From: Phytohabitans maris
GTDB taxonomy: Bacteria > Actinomycetota > Actinomycetes > Mycobacteriales > Micromonosporaceae
Length of the DNA: 64,000 nt
Assembly: GCF_031085175.1 (NCBI RefSeq)
Contig: NZ_JAVHUY010000008.1
Location: 124,001-188,000 of the forward strand
Direction of reading: 5' to 3'
The notes under the pieces: model-generated
The model's input: the letters and a program-made list of their open reading frames with translations, nothing else
What the model was told of the DNA's origin: nothing
The model's database searches: none
Shown: in pieces, positions 10,057-18,310 of the stretch
Layout: the number at the start of each line of letters is the position of its first letter
Position numbering within the stretch: position 1 is the stretch's first letter
Program-made: the position numbers and the translations under genes

Positions 10057-11181
10057 TCAGTAGCCGATGCCGGAGCGGCGGCCGGCCAGGGGGCCGGCGG
10101 CGGCCTTGCGCGGGTCGGTCAGGTCGTAGACGGCCTGGAGCACCTCCTCGACCGGGATGTCGTCCACGAAGGAGTCGCTGTGGGGGCAGCCGTCGCCGGG
10201 GCGGGCCGGGTAGAGGTCGCGGGTGCAGTCGGCGCCGCACACCGGGCAGTGGACGCGCCACGACGGCACCGGGCGGTGGCCGGCGCGGAAGAGGGGCGCG
10301 CTGTTGACCAGGTTGCCGACCCAGTAGATGCCGACGCTCGGCGTGCCCACCGCGGTCGCGAGGTGCAGCGGGCCGGTGTCGTTGGCGACGATCGCCGCCG
10401 CGCCGGCCAGCAGCCCGACCAGGCCGCCCAGCGACAGCTCCCCGGTCAGCGTCCGGATCCGGCGGTCCGCGGCGGCGACCCGCGCCACGACGTCGCGCTC
10501 GTCCGTGGTGCCGGTCACCACCACCTCGTACCCCTGGGATATGAGCTCGCCCGCGACGGAGCCGAAACGCCCCGCGGACCAGCGCCGCCGCGGGTCGGTG
10601 GCGCCCGGGTGGACGACCACCCGGCGCCGTGACGGCGCGCCCGCCACCCGGCGGGCCTCGGCGAGGTCCGCGGCGGTGACCGCGAGGGTGGGCCGGACGG
10701 TGACCGGCGCGGCGCCGACCAGCCCGACCACCTCCAGGTAGCGGGCGATCTCCGGCTGGTAGTAGAGGTACGGGACCCAGCGGTCCAGCGGCGGGCTGCC
10801 CGGCGCGCGCAGGCCGGCGGTGACCCGGGCGCCGAGCGCGGCGGCGACCCGGTTGCTGGTGCGGCCGCCGCCGTGGAGCTGCACGGCGAGGTCGAAGGGG
10901 GCGGTGCGGACGCCCGCCAGGAACTCCTCGACCGGCACCGGCGTCTCACCCGGCCCGGGTGGCCGCAGCCCCTCGACCGGCGGGAGGATGGCGACGCCGT
11001 CGACCGGGCCGGGGCGGCCGGTGAGCAGTTCGGCGTGGAGCGGGCCGCCGAGGAGCACGATCTCGGCGCGCGGGTAGGCGGCGCGCAGCGCGTCCAGCGC
11101 GGGCAGCGCGAAGACGAGGTCGCCGAGGGCGTTGGCGCGCAGGACCGCGATGCGCCCCACGCCGTCGACGAGGCCACCCAT
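10057..11181 (-). CDS. Glycosyltransferase family 9 (heptosyltransferase-like), copy 1
   Basis: 374 residues with the two-Rossmann GT-B layout of GT9 (ADP-heptose:LPS heptosyltransferases). N-terminal domain opens RIAVLRANALGDLVFALPALDAL; the C-terminal donor-binding half has VVHPGATDPRRRWSAGRF and the family signature ANDTGPLHLATAVGTPSVGIYW. A Cys-rich tail (CPVCGADCTRD) follows. Divergently transcribed from hldE with 63 bp between the start codons, so the two probably share regulation. Likely transfers a heptose or related sugar to a surface glycan; the acceptor is unknown in a Gram-positive that lacks LPS. Confidence 0.9.
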   Translation of the reverse strand: MGGLVDGVGRIAVLRANALGDLVFALPALDALRAAYPRAEIVLLGGPLHAELLTGRPGPVDGVAILPPVEGLRPPGPGETPVPVEEFLAGVRTAPFDLAVQLHGGGRTSNRVAAALGARVTAGLRAPGSPPLDRWVPYLYYQPEIARYLEVVGLVGAAPVTVRPTLAVTAADLAEARRVAGAPSRRRVVVHPGATDPRRRWSAGRFGSVAGELISQGYEVVVTGTTDERDVVARVAAADRRIRTLTGELSLGGLVGLLAGAAAIVANDTGPLHLATAVGTPSVGIYWVGNLVNSAPLFRAGHRPVPSWRVHCPVCGADCTRDLYPARPGDGCPHSDSFVDDIPVEEVLQAVYDLTDPRKAAAGPLAGRRSGIGY

Positions 11182-11244
11182 GCCGCTCCGGCTACCCGGT
11201 GAGCGCCGCGTTTATCCGGGCCCTCCCGGTGGAAACCCGCGCGC

Positions 11245-12669
11245 GTGGACGAGTCCAGGCAAGCGGCCGCGCTCGACGCGTGGGACGGCCTCCCCGTGCT
11301 CGTGGTCGGCGACGTGATGGTCGATGAGTGGCGGTTCGCGGACGCGGAGCGCGTCTCGCGCGAGGCGCCCGCACCGGTGCTCACCCTCCGCCGCCACCGG
11401 GTCTGCGCCGGCGGCGCCGGCAACGCGGCCGCCAACCTGGCCGCGCTCGGCGCCCGCGCCGCGCTCGCCGCCGTGGTAGGGGCCGACCCCGCCGGCGAGC
11501 GGCTCGCGGCCCGCCTCGCCGCCGACCGGGTAGAAGACCGCACGATCCGGGTACGCGGCCGGAGCACCCCGGTCAAGCGGCGCTTCCTCGCCAGCGGGCA
11601 GATCGTCGCGCGGGAGGACGAGGCGGGTGGCGGCCCGCTCCCGCCCAGCGCGGTACGCGCGCTGCTCGACACCCTCGACCGCGCCCCCGAGCGGCTGCTG
11701 GTCGTCGCCGACTACGGGCTGGGCGGGCTCCCCGAGCCGGTACGGCGCTGGCTGGTGCGGCACCGCGACCGCTTCGACCTGGTCGCGCTCGACGCGCACG
11801 ACCTGCGCCCGTGGCGGGACCTGGCGCCGACGGTGATGGCGCCGAGCCTGGCGGAGACCGGGCTGGCGCGGCCGGCCGACGCGGTGGCCCGGCGGCTGCG
11901 CGGGGAGTTCGGGGCGGAGGTCGTGGCCGTCACGCTGGGCAGCGAGGGCGCCGTGGTGGCCGGGGCGGACGGGACGTACACCACCCGGGCGGCACCGGCG
12001 CCGGAGGCGCACACGGTCGGGGCCGGCGACGCGTACCTGGCCGCCATGACCCTCGCCCTCGCCGCCGGCGTGCCGGTCGAGGCCGCCGCCGAGGTCGCCC
12101 AGGCCGCCGCGGCCGTCGGGGTGGCCTGCGAGGGGACCTGCGTCTGCGACGCCGAGCCGCTGCGCGCCGCGCTGACCGGGCGGGCCACGCTCGTCGACCC
12201 GGACGGGCTGGACCGGATCGTACGCCGCCGGCGGGCCGGGGGCGCCCGGGTGGTCTTCACCAACGGCTGCTTCGACGTGCTGCACCGCGGCCACGTCAGC
12301 TACCTGCGCCAGGCCCGCGAACTGGGCGACCTGCTGGTCGTGGCGGTCAACTCGGACGCCGGCGTACGCCGCCTCAAGGGGCCGGGCCGCCCGGTCGTAC
12401 CGGTCGAGGACCGGGTCGCGGTGCTCGCCGCCCTCTCCTGCGTCGACCACGTCGTGGTCTTCGAGGAGGAGTCGCCGGCGGCGCTGATCGAGCGGGTCCG
12501 CCCCGACCTGTACGTCAAGGGCGGCGACTACCCGCCGGAGCTCGTACCGGAGGCGGCGCTGGTCCGGCGGCTCGGCGGTGAGGTGCGCACCCTCGGGTAC
12601 GTGCCGGACCGCTCCACCTCCGCCATCATCGACCGGATCCGGTCCCAGCACCGGGAGTTCACGCCGTGA
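11245..12669 (+). CDS. hldE: Bifunctional heptose-7-phosphate kinase/heptose-1-phosphate adenylyltransferase
   Basis: 474 residues in the fused order of HldE (RfaE). Residues about 1-310 form a PfkB/ribokinase-fold kinase (VVGDVMVDEW, CAGGAGNAAANLAALGA, and the anion-hole motif TVGAGDAYLAAM). Residues about 335-474 form the nucleotidyltransferase (FTNGCFDVLHRGHVSYL with HxGH, then VKGGDY and STSAIIDRI). It phosphorylates D-glycero-beta-D-manno-heptose 7-phosphate at C1 and later adenylylates the 1-phosphate to give ADP-heptose. GTG start at 11245, with no strong ribosome site. GmhA, GmhB and HldD are not in the window. Neighbouring GT9 genes fit use of ADP-heptose as a sugar donor. Confidence 0.93.
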   Translation: MDESRQAAALDAWDGLPVLVVGDVMVDEWRFADAERVSREAPAPVLTLRRHRVCAGGAGNAAANLAALGARAALAAVVGADPAGERLAARLAADRVEDRTIRVRGRSTPVKRRFLASGQIVAREDEAGGGPLPPSAVRALLDTLDRAPERLLVVADYGLGGLPEPVRRWLVRHRDRFDLVALDAHDLRPWRDLAPTVMAPSLAETGLARPADAVARRLRGEFGAEVVAVTLGSEGAVVAGADGTYTTRAAPAPEAHTVGAGDAYLAAMTLALAAGVPVEAAAEVAQAAAAVGVACEGTCVCDAEPLRAALTGRATLVDPDGLDRIVRRRRAGGARVVFTNGCFDVLHRGHVSYLRQARELGDLLVVAVNSDAGVRRLKGPGRPVVPVEDRVAVLAALSCVDHVVVFEEESPAALIERVRPDLYVKGGDYPPELVPEAALVRRLGGEVRTLGYVPDRSTSAIIDRIRSQHREFTP

Positions 12670-12706
12670 GCCCCGCCCGCCGCGGCCGGGCGCGGGGGCG
12701 GGCGGC

Positions 12707-13561
12707 GTGACCCGGCCGCTCGATCCCGGCGACGCCGACCGGTTCCGGGCGCCGCGCACGGTCGACGTGCTGATCCCCACCCGGGACCGGCCGGCCGCGC
12801 TCGCCGCGACCCTCGCCGGGCTGGCGGCGCAGGACGGCGCCGGCTTCGGCGTGGCGGTCAGCGACCAGTCGGACGCGGCGCCCAGCTGGGCCGACCCGGC
12901 CGTCGAGGGGGTGGTACGGATCCTGCGCCACCGCGGCCACCCGGTGCTGCTCGGCCGCCACCTGCCCCGGCGCGGGCTGGCCGAGCACCGCGCCCACCTG
13001 CTCTCCCGCTCCGCCGCCCGCTACGTGCTCTGCCTCGACGACGACGTCTGGCTGGAACCGGCCGCGCTCGCCCGGCTGGTGTCCGCGATCGGCGCGCTGG
13101 ACTGCGGGTTCGTCGGCAACGCGGTGCACGGCCTGTCCTATCGGGACGATGTGCGCCCGGATTCGCACCGGCAGTACGAGCAGTGGGACCGCCGGCCCGA
13201 GCCGGAGCGGGTACGCCCGGGCAGCCCGGAGTGGTGGCGGTCCGGCCTGCACGCCGCCGCCAACCTGCTGCACCTCACCGAACGGCTGCGGCTGGCCCCG
13301 GGCGAGTGGCGGGCGTACAAGGTCTCCTGGATCGGCGGCTGCGTCCTGTTCGACCGGGCCAAGCTGGTCGCCTCGGGCGGCTTCGACTTCTGGCGCGAGC
13401 TGCCCCCGGACCACCAGGGCGAGGACGCGGCCGCGCAGCTCGCCGTCCTGGAGCGGTACGGCGGCGCCGGCGTCGTGCCGAGCGGCGCCTACCACCTGGA
13501 GGTCCCCACGACCGTGGTCGACCGCCGCGTGGAGGCGTGGGAGGTGACGCTGCGCGAGTAG
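12707..13561 (+). CDS. Glycosyltransferase family 2
   Basis: 284 residues of GT-A fold: TVDVLIPTRDRPAALAATLAGL at the nucleotide-binding start, the metal-binding LCLDDDVWLE (DxD), and a conserved acceptor-side segment WIGGCVLFDRAKLVASGGFDFW with downstream HQGEDAAAQL. GTG start at 12707, 37 bp after hldE and in the same direction, so probably cotranscribed. It ends 10 bp before a 54-bp palindrome, the likely terminator. Sugar and acceptor unknown; context suggests the heptose-containing glycan. Confidence 0.85.
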   Translation: MTRPLDPGDADRFRAPRTVDVLIPTRDRPAALAATLAGLAAQDGAGFGVAVSDQSDAAPSWADPAVEGVVRILRHRGHPVLLGRHLPRRGLAEHRAHLLSRSAARYVLCLDDDVWLEPAALARLVSAIGALDCGFVGNAVHGLSYRDDVRPDSHRQYEQWDRRPEPERVRPGSPEWWRSGLHAAANLLHLTERLRLAPGEWRAYKVSWIGGCVLFDRAKLVASGGFDFWRELPPDHQGEDAAAQLAVLERYGGAGVVPSGAYHLEVPTTVVDRRVEAWEVTLRE

Positions 13562-13571
13562 CGCCCCCGCC

Positions 13572-13625
13572 GTGATCGAAGCTCCCTTCAAGTCGTTCTA
13601 GCGACGTGACGGGAGCTTCGATCAC
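13572..13625. repeat. 54-bp palindromic element, copy 1
   Basis: 24-bp arms beginning GTGATCGAAGCTCCC and ending in its complement, pairing at 22 of 24 positions around a 6-nt loop TTCTAG. It lies between convergent genes: 10 bp after the GT2 stop, and its outer GTGATC supplies the TGA stop (13622-13624) of the DUF2267 gene on the other strand. Probably acts as a bidirectional terminator. Confidence 0.9.
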
Positions 13626-14041
13626 GGGCCGTCGTGGCCCACGGCGTGCACCGGGTCGGGGAAGAGCTCGCGCACGTCGTCCGGGAGCTGCACCTGGGCG
13701 TCGTAGACGGCGGACGGCGGCACGGTCGCGGCCAGCTCGGCGAGGACCGCGCGGGCGTACCGGCGGGCGTGTTCCTCGTCGGTGTCGCAGGCCAGCGCGA
13801 TCCGCCCGATCGGGTCCTCCCGGTTGCGGGGCGCCTCGTCGTCCCAGCTAGCGGGTTCGCCGGGGTGCCGCAGGTACGGCCGCAGCGCCGCCGGCAGCCC
13901 GTCGGCGAGGTAGGCCGCCTCGCCGGCCGGGAGCCGGTCGCCGAGGGCGCGCAGGACGGCGTGCACGATGTGGTCCGCGCCGGCGCGCTCGCCCCCCGGT
14001 TCGAGGTGGGGCCGCACGTGCGCGGTGATGTCGTCGGTCAC
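13622..14041 (-). CDS. DUF2267 domain protein
   Basis: 139 residues, all-helical DUF2267 type: an N-terminal helix pair (ADHIVHAVLRALGDRLPAGEAAYLADGLPAALRPYL), and a second similar half (EEHARRYARAVLAELAATVPPSAVYDAQVQLPDDVRELFP) with the usual LP..VRELFP ending. Function of the family is unknown. The GTG start overlaps the TGA of the upstream GT9 gene by 4 bp, indicating translational coupling with the glycosyltransferase operon. Its stop codon lies inside the 54-bp palindrome. No membrane segment. Confidence 0.8.
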   Translation of the reverse strand: MTDDITAHVRPHLEPGGERAGADHIVHAVLRALGDRLPAGEAAYLADGLPAALRPYLRHPGEPASWDDEAPRNREDPIGRIALACDTDEEHARRYARAVLAELAATVPPSAVYDAQVQLPDDVRELFPDPVHAVGHDGP

Positions 14042-15114
14042 CAGGCGATGGATACCCGCACGCCGGCCAGGCGTAACGTCTCCCGCGCGACCTCCTCGGG
14101 CGGCACGTCGAGGCACTCCTGGGCATACGGGCAGCGCAGCTGGCGGCAGGGCGCGCACGGGGTGGGCACCGAGAGCACGGTGGCCGGGGTGAAGCGCGGG
14201 GCGTACTGGGCCACCTGCTCGGTGCCGGCGAAGAGCACCACCACCGGCCGCCCGAACGCGCTGGCCAGGTGCGCGCCGCCACTGTTGTTGCAGACCACGG
14301 CGGTACTGCCGGCCACGAGCGCGGCGAGCCCGGGCACGCCGAGCCCGGTGACCCCGCCGCCGGCCCGCTCGACCAGCGCCGACTCGGCGGCCGAGCCGGC
14401 GACCACCACCCGCAGCCCGGCGCCGGCGAGCAGGCCGGCGACCCGGGCGAAGCGCTCCGGCGGGTAGCGGCGGGACGGGCAGGAGGCGCCGGGGAGCAGC
14501 AGGGCGTACGGCTCGCCGGCCGCGAGGCCCTGCCCGGCGAGGGCCTCGCGGGCCTCCGCGCGGGCGCCCTCCGGCAGGTCCAGCCGCAGCCGCGCGCCGG
14601 CCGGCGGTACCCCGACCCGGGCCAGCACGTGCAGCATCCGGTCGACCTGGTGGGTCCCGTCCGGCGGGGCGGGCACCCAGTGGGTGAGCCCGGCGCCGCC
14701 GAACTCCTTCGACTCGCCGACCCGCACCGGCACCCCGGCCAGCCGGCACAGGTACGCGGCGGGCCACGGGGACTGGGAGAACGAGGTGAGGACCACCGCC
14801 GCGTCGTACCGGCCGCCGGCGATCCGCCGGACCAGGCCGTGGTCGGCGTCCGGCGGCACCGCGTCGGGGTCGAGCTGCTGCCACGACACCGAGGCGGCGA
14901 GCACCGCGCCGAGGTGCGGGAGCAGCGGTGCGACGGCCGCCCCGGCGGGGGCCGCGAGCAGGTCCAGCCGCGCGTCCGGTGCGGCCCGGCGCAGCGCGCG
15001 TACCGCCGGGCCGGCCATCACCACGTCGCCGAGGTTGTCCGGCCGTACGACCAGGATCCGGCGCAGGGCGGCCCAGTCGATCGGCGGGCCGGCGAGGGCG
15101 GCGGGGTGCTCCAT
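14038..15114 (-). CDS. Glycosyltransferase family 9 (heptosyltransferase-like), copy 2
   Basis: 358 residues, GT-B fold. Opens RILVVRPDNLGDVVMAGPAVRAL; the donor half carries LLPGASCPSRRYPPERFA and VCNNSGGAHLASAFGRPVVVLFAGTEQ, then a Cys-rich C-terminus (CAPCRQLRCPYAQECLDVPPEEV) typical of the family. Third gene of a leftward operon GT4-GT9-GT9-DUF2267; the upstream GT9 stop directly abuts this ATG. Likely adds a heptose or analogue to the same product as copies 1 and 3; donor not provable from sequence. Confidence 0.9.
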   Translation of the reverse strand: MEHPAALAGPPIDWAALRRILVVRPDNLGDVVMAGPAVRALRRAAPDARLDLLAAPAGAAVAPLLPHLGAVLAASVSWQQLDPDAVPPDADHGLVRRIAGGRYDAAVVLTSFSQSPWPAAYLCRLAGVPVRVGESKEFGGAGLTHWVPAPPDGTHQVDRMLHVLARVGVPPAGARLRLDLPEGARAEAREALAGQGLAAGEPYALLLPGASCPSRRYPPERFARVAGLLAGAGLRVVVAGSAAESALVERAGGGVTGLGVPGLAALVAGSTAVVCNNSGGAHLASAFGRPVVVLFAGTEQVAQYAPRFTPATVLSVPTPCAPCRQLRCPYAQECLDVPPEEVARETLRLAGVRVSIAW

Positions 15115-16086
15115 TCAGGGCCGCGCCGTCAGGCTCCGGAGCACCGCCTCGGCGACGCCGGCGGCCGGGATGTCCGCCATGCACTCCGGTTCGGTGGGGG
15201 AGAGCGGGCAGTCGGCGTGCCACCAGCAGACCTGGGTGGTGATCGCGGTCGGCCGGCGGTACGGGCAGTCGGGCCGGCCCTGCAGGTGGGTGGCGGCGGG
15301 GTCGCCGAGGCCGTACCGGCTGGCCAGCGTCGGCCCGAAGAGCGCGACCGTGCGGGCCCCGCTCGCCCCGGCCACCCGCAGCGGCCCGGTGTCGCCGCCG
15401 ACGACCACGCCGCCGCGCCGGGCGACGTCGGCGAAGAGGGCGGCGAGCTCGCGCAGGGGCCGGTCGGCGGGGGCGGTGGCCACGGGGACGCCGAGGCCGT
15501 CGAGGATCGCGACGAGCTCCTTCCAGCGCCGCCGCGGCCAGAGCTTGACCGCCATGCCCGCCTCCGGTACCAGCACGACCGGCCGGCGGCGGGTGGGGCC
15601 GAGGAGCGCGGCCAGCGCCCGGGCCCCGTCGGCGCGCTCGCCGGTGGAGAGCCGAAGCCGGGGTACCGGGTCCACCGTGGACGGTTCGAGCACCCCCTCC
15701 TCGGCCAGGATGCGCAGGTAGCGGTCGCCGACCAGCTCGTCCGGCGGCGGCCGGCGCCACAGGTCGGTCACGCACCGCGCGCCCGAGCCGCGCAGCAGGT
15801 CGGGGATGCCGCCGTACCGGGTGGTGGTGACCGCCAGGTCCGGGCGCCGCTCGGCCAGCTCGGCGGCCACCGCGTCCCGCTCGCCGCCGTCCGCGGGGAC
15901 GCGTACCCCGGTGACGGCCGGGTCGCCGCGGAGCAGGCCGGCGCCGGGCTCGTGGGTCACCACCCGCAGCCGGGCGCCGGGATGGCTGGCGGCCAGCGCG
16001 TGCACGGCCGGCAGCACCATGACCAGGTCACCGATGCCGCCCAGCAGGTCGACGACCAGGATCTCCGAAAAGGATCCGTCAGGCAT
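15115..16086 (-). CDS. Glycosyltransferase family 9 (heptosyltransferase-like), copy 3
   Basis: 323 residues. N-terminal ILVVDLLGGIGDLVMVLPAVHALAASHP; C-terminal VVGGDTGPLRVAGASGARTVALFGPTLASRYG, then a long Cys/Trp-rich tail (CPYRR..QVCWWHADCPLSPTEPEC). The D-T-G-P-L signature is kept, but the usual His that follows in copy 1 is replaced by Arg. Its start overlaps the end of the upstream GT4 gene by 8 bp (16079-16086). Part of the glycan operon; specific linkage unknown. Confidence 0.88.
   Translation of the reverse strand: MPDGSFSEILVVDLLGGIGDLVMVLPAVHALAASHPGARLRVVTHEPGAGLLRGDPAVTGVRVPADGGERDAVAAELAERRPDLAVTTTRYGGIPDLLRGSGARCVTDLWRRPPPDELVGDRYLRILAEEGVLEPSTVDPVPRLRLSTGERADGARALAALLGPTRRRPVVLVPEAGMAVKLWPRRRWKELVAILDGLGVPVATAPADRPLRELAALFADVARRGGVVVGGDTGPLRVAGASGARTVALFGPTLASRYGLGDPAATHLQGRPDCPYRRPTAITTQVCWWHADCPLSPTEPECMADIPAAGVAEAVLRSLTARP
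15670..15682. repeat. GTCCAC-N3-GGAC element (reference copy of a dispersed family)
   Basis: GTCCACCGTGGAC, a perfect 13-bp palindrome inside the GT9 copy 3 gene. The same pattern occurs exactly, in either orientation, at 21323, 21602, 27978, 30228, 38693, 42702, 46212, 48272, 55015 and 62132, and one mismatch away at several other places (for example 20618, 27174, 48770, 53101). Discussed as a finding. Confidence 0.6.
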
Positions 16087-17236
16087 CGGCCAGCACCCGC
16101 TCGTACAGGTCGAGGTGCGCGCGTGCCACGGCCGGCCAGGTGTGGCCGGCGGCCAGCGACCGCCCGCCCTCGGCGAGCCGCTCCCGGAGCCGGGCGTCGA
16201 CGATCAGCCGGCGGAGCGTGACCGCGATGGCGGCGGCGTCGCGGCGGGCCCGGATGGCGGCGACGTTCTCGCCGTCGCGCAGCCGCGGGTCCGGCTGGTC
16301 GGGGACGGTCACCGCCGTCGGCACGCCGTGCGCGAGCGCCGCGAGCAGCGCGCCGCTCCTCACCGACACCCCGGCCGTGAACGGCAGCACCGCCGCGTCC
16401 GCCGCCGCGAGCAGCGCGGAGACCTCGTCGGCGGGCAGGTAGCCGGTGAACGTGACCGCGCCGGCCACCCCGCGCCGGTCGGCGAGCGTCTCGAGCTCGC
16501 GCCGGAAGGCCCGTGCCTCGCCCTCGGGCAGCGCCTGCGAGGCGAACCCGCCGGCGACCACCAGCCGCACGCCGGGCCGTACGGAGCGCAGGGCGGGCAG
16601 GGCCTCCAGCAGGTACCGCACGCCCTTGACCGGGTGTACGAAGCCGAAGAACACGAGCAGGAAGTCCTCGAAGCCGAGGCCGAGCCGGCGGCGGGTGGCG
16701 GCTCGGTCGGGTGGCGGGCCGGCGCGGTCCACGTTCGGCGCGATCGGGATGAGCACCGCCCGCCGCCCGGTCCGCCGCCGCACCTCCGCCCCGTGGTCCG
16801 GGTTGGTGACGACGACCGCGCGGCTCGCCGGTACCAGCAGGGCGGTCTCCCGGTCCCACAGCCGCAGCCGTTCCAGGGGGCGCCAGGCGGGCGCGGGGAT
16901 CCAGGCCGGCGCGGTCCACCAGCCGTACTCGTGCAGGGTGGTGACCAGTCGCGTGCCGGCCGGCAGCAGCCGGGGGAGCAGGCCGGGGAGGGCCGAGAAG
17001 CGGTACGCCGACGGGGCGAACTGGACGTGTACCAGGTCGGGCCGCATCCGCCGGACCCGATCGGCCGCCTCGACGGTGGCGGCCAGCCAGCGGCCCGGCG
17101 CCGGCGGGCGCAGCGGCACCGCCTCGACGTCCAGTCCGGCGCCGCCGAGCGCGCCCGCCAGCCGCGCGGCGTAGTCGGCCACCCCGTCCAGGTGCGGCGG
17201 CGCCGGGCCGGTGATCATCGCGGTGCGGATCGTCAC
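16079..17236 (-). CDS. Glycosyltransferase family 4
   Basis: 385 residues, GT-B fold. N-terminal MITGPAPPHLDGVADYAARLAGAL (glycine-rich GVADYA loop), DLVHVQFAPSAY, TLHEYGWWTAPAW; C-terminal half with VFFGFVHPVKGVRYLLEAL and the nucleotide-sugar region FTGYLPADEVSALLAAADAAVLPFTAGVSVRSGALLAALAHG. First gene of the leftward operon with two GT9 genes and DUF2267. Starts 41 bp from the divergent sulfotransferase gene. Donor sugar unknown. Confidence 0.88.
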   Translation of the reverse strand: MTIRTAMITGPAPPHLDGVADYAARLAGALGGAGLDVEAVPLRPPAPGRWLAATVEAADRVRRMRPDLVHVQFAPSAYRFSALPGLLPRLLPAGTRLVTTLHEYGWWTAPAWIPAPAWRPLERLRLWDRETALLVPASRAVVVTNPDHGAEVRRRTGRRAVLIPIAPNVDRAGPPPDRAATRRRLGLGFEDFLLVFFGFVHPVKGVRYLLEALPALRSVRPGVRLVVAGGFASQALPEGEARAFRRELETLADRRGVAGAVTFTGYLPADEVSALLAAADAAVLPFTAGVSVRSGALLAALAHGVPTAVTVPDQPDPRLRDGENVAAIRARRDAAAIAVTLRRLIVDARLRERLAEGGRSLAAGHTWPAVARAHLDLYERVLADA

Positions 17237-17277
17237 CCGCGACGTTTGCCCCTGAATCGCCCGGGTATGCCCGCCCG

Positions 17278-18237
17278 GTGAGTGCGCTCTCCTTCCTCGT
17301 CGTCGGTACGCCGCGCTCGGGGACCACGCTCACCCAGCGGCTCTGCTGCGAGCTGCCCGGCGTCGCGATGCCGCCGGAGACCCACTTCCTGCACCGGTAC
17401 GCGCCCCGCCTGCTGGCCCGCCGGCGGTTCCCGCTGAGCCGGGGCGAGGTGGAGCGGGAGCTGGAGGACTTCCGGCACCTGCCCACCAGCGCGGGGCTGC
17501 GGCTGGACACCGGGGAGGTGCTGGACCTGGTCGGGCGGCGCTGCGACACCCTGCTCGACCTCTTCGCGGCCGTGGTGGTGGCGCTCTGCCCGCCGGCCGC
17601 CCGGTACGGCGAGAAGACCCCCGAGCACCTGCTCTGGTGGCGCCCGCTCGCCGAGGCCGACCCGCGGCTGCGGCTGGTCGGCGTGGTACGCGACCCGCGC
17701 GCGGTCGCCGTGTCGCACCGCTCGGTGCCGTGGGGCATCGAGGACGCGACCGTGCTGGCCGAGGAGTGGGCGCTCGACCAGCGCCAGCTCCGCGCCGCCG
17801 CCCGCCACCTGGGGCCGGGGCGCTGCCTGCTGCTGCGGTACGAGGACGTGGTGGCCGACCCGGACGGCGCCCGCGAGCGGCTCGCCGAGCTGCTCGCCGT
17901 CCGGCCCGGCGGCCCGGCGGCCGCACCGCCGCCGGCGGGGATCGTGCACGGCTGGGAGTGGTGGAAGTCCAGCGCGTTGCAGGCGGTGACCACCGAGCGG
18001 ACCGCCGCCTGGCGGGAGGTGCTGCCGCCGGCGGACATCGCCGCGATCGAGGAGGTGGCCGGGGCGGAGATGGCCGCGTACGGCTACCTGGACCGTCCGC
18101 CGGCCCGCCGCCGCCGCGCCGGCACCGAGGTCCGCGACCGGCTCTCCGCCCGCCTGTACCGGGTCCGCCGGCTGGCCCCGCTCGCGTTCGGCCGGCCCGC
18201 ACCGCGCGCGACGCCCCGCGGCGCCGGCCCGGCGTGA
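17278..18237 (+). CDS. PAPS-type sulfotransferase 1
   Basis: 319 residues. The 5'-phosphosulfate-binding loop is VVGTPRSGTTLTQRL near 7-21; the 3'-phosphate region is VGVVRDPRAVAVSHRS. YGEKTPEHLLWW is the usual substrate/cofactor-side segment. It would move sulfate from PAPS to a hydroxyl, here probably a sugar given divergence from the GT4/GT9 operon. The tail (about 280-319) is basic and low in complexity. GTG start at 17278 is the first in-frame start. The acceptor could instead be a lipid or small molecule. Confidence 0.85.
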   Translation: MSALSFLVVGTPRSGTTLTQRLCCELPGVAMPPETHFLHRYAPRLLARRRFPLSRGEVERELEDFRHLPTSAGLRLDTGEVLDLVGRRCDTLLDLFAAVVVALCPPAARYGEKTPEHLLWWRPLAEADPRLRLVGVVRDPRAVAVSHRSVPWGIEDATVLAEEWALDQRQLRAAARHLGPGRCLLLRYEDVVADPDGARERLAELLAVRPGGPAAAPPPAGIVHGWEWWKSSALQAVTTERTAAWREVLPPADIAAIEEVAGAEMAAYGYLDRPPARRRRAGTEVRDRLSARLYRVRRLAPLAFGRPAPRATPRGAGPA

Positions 18238-18270
18238 CCGCGGGCCGCCTGGCCCGATCGCGCCCCGAGC

Positions 18271-18288
18271 TGCCCCTATGTAGGGGCA
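18271..18288. promoter_or_regulatory. 18-bp palindrome before a small acidic gene
   Basis: TGCCCCTA-TG-TAGGGGCA is a perfect palindrome with only 2 bp between the arms, too tight for an RNA loop and so more like a protein-binding site. It lies 22 bp upstream of the ATG at 18311. The regulator is unknown. Confidence 0.45.
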
Positions 18289-18310
18289 CCCGAAAATGGA
18301 GGAGGCACTG

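Noticed and set aside
9493-10632. Plus-strand open frames in the gene-poor island
   Set aside because: No domain-like sequence, no ribosome site, and the right part is antisense to the GT9 gene.
13622-15775. 717-residue minus-strand open frame covering DUF2267 and two GT9 genes
   Set aside because: Only the last ~139 residues read as a real family (DUF2267). The rest lacks motifs and overlaps two clear GT9 genes in another frame.
10057-17236. The heptose region as an acquired LPS core locus from a Gram-negative
   Set aside because: Base composition, GTG starts and 4-bp overlaps match the rest of the window, so there is no sign of recent transfer.
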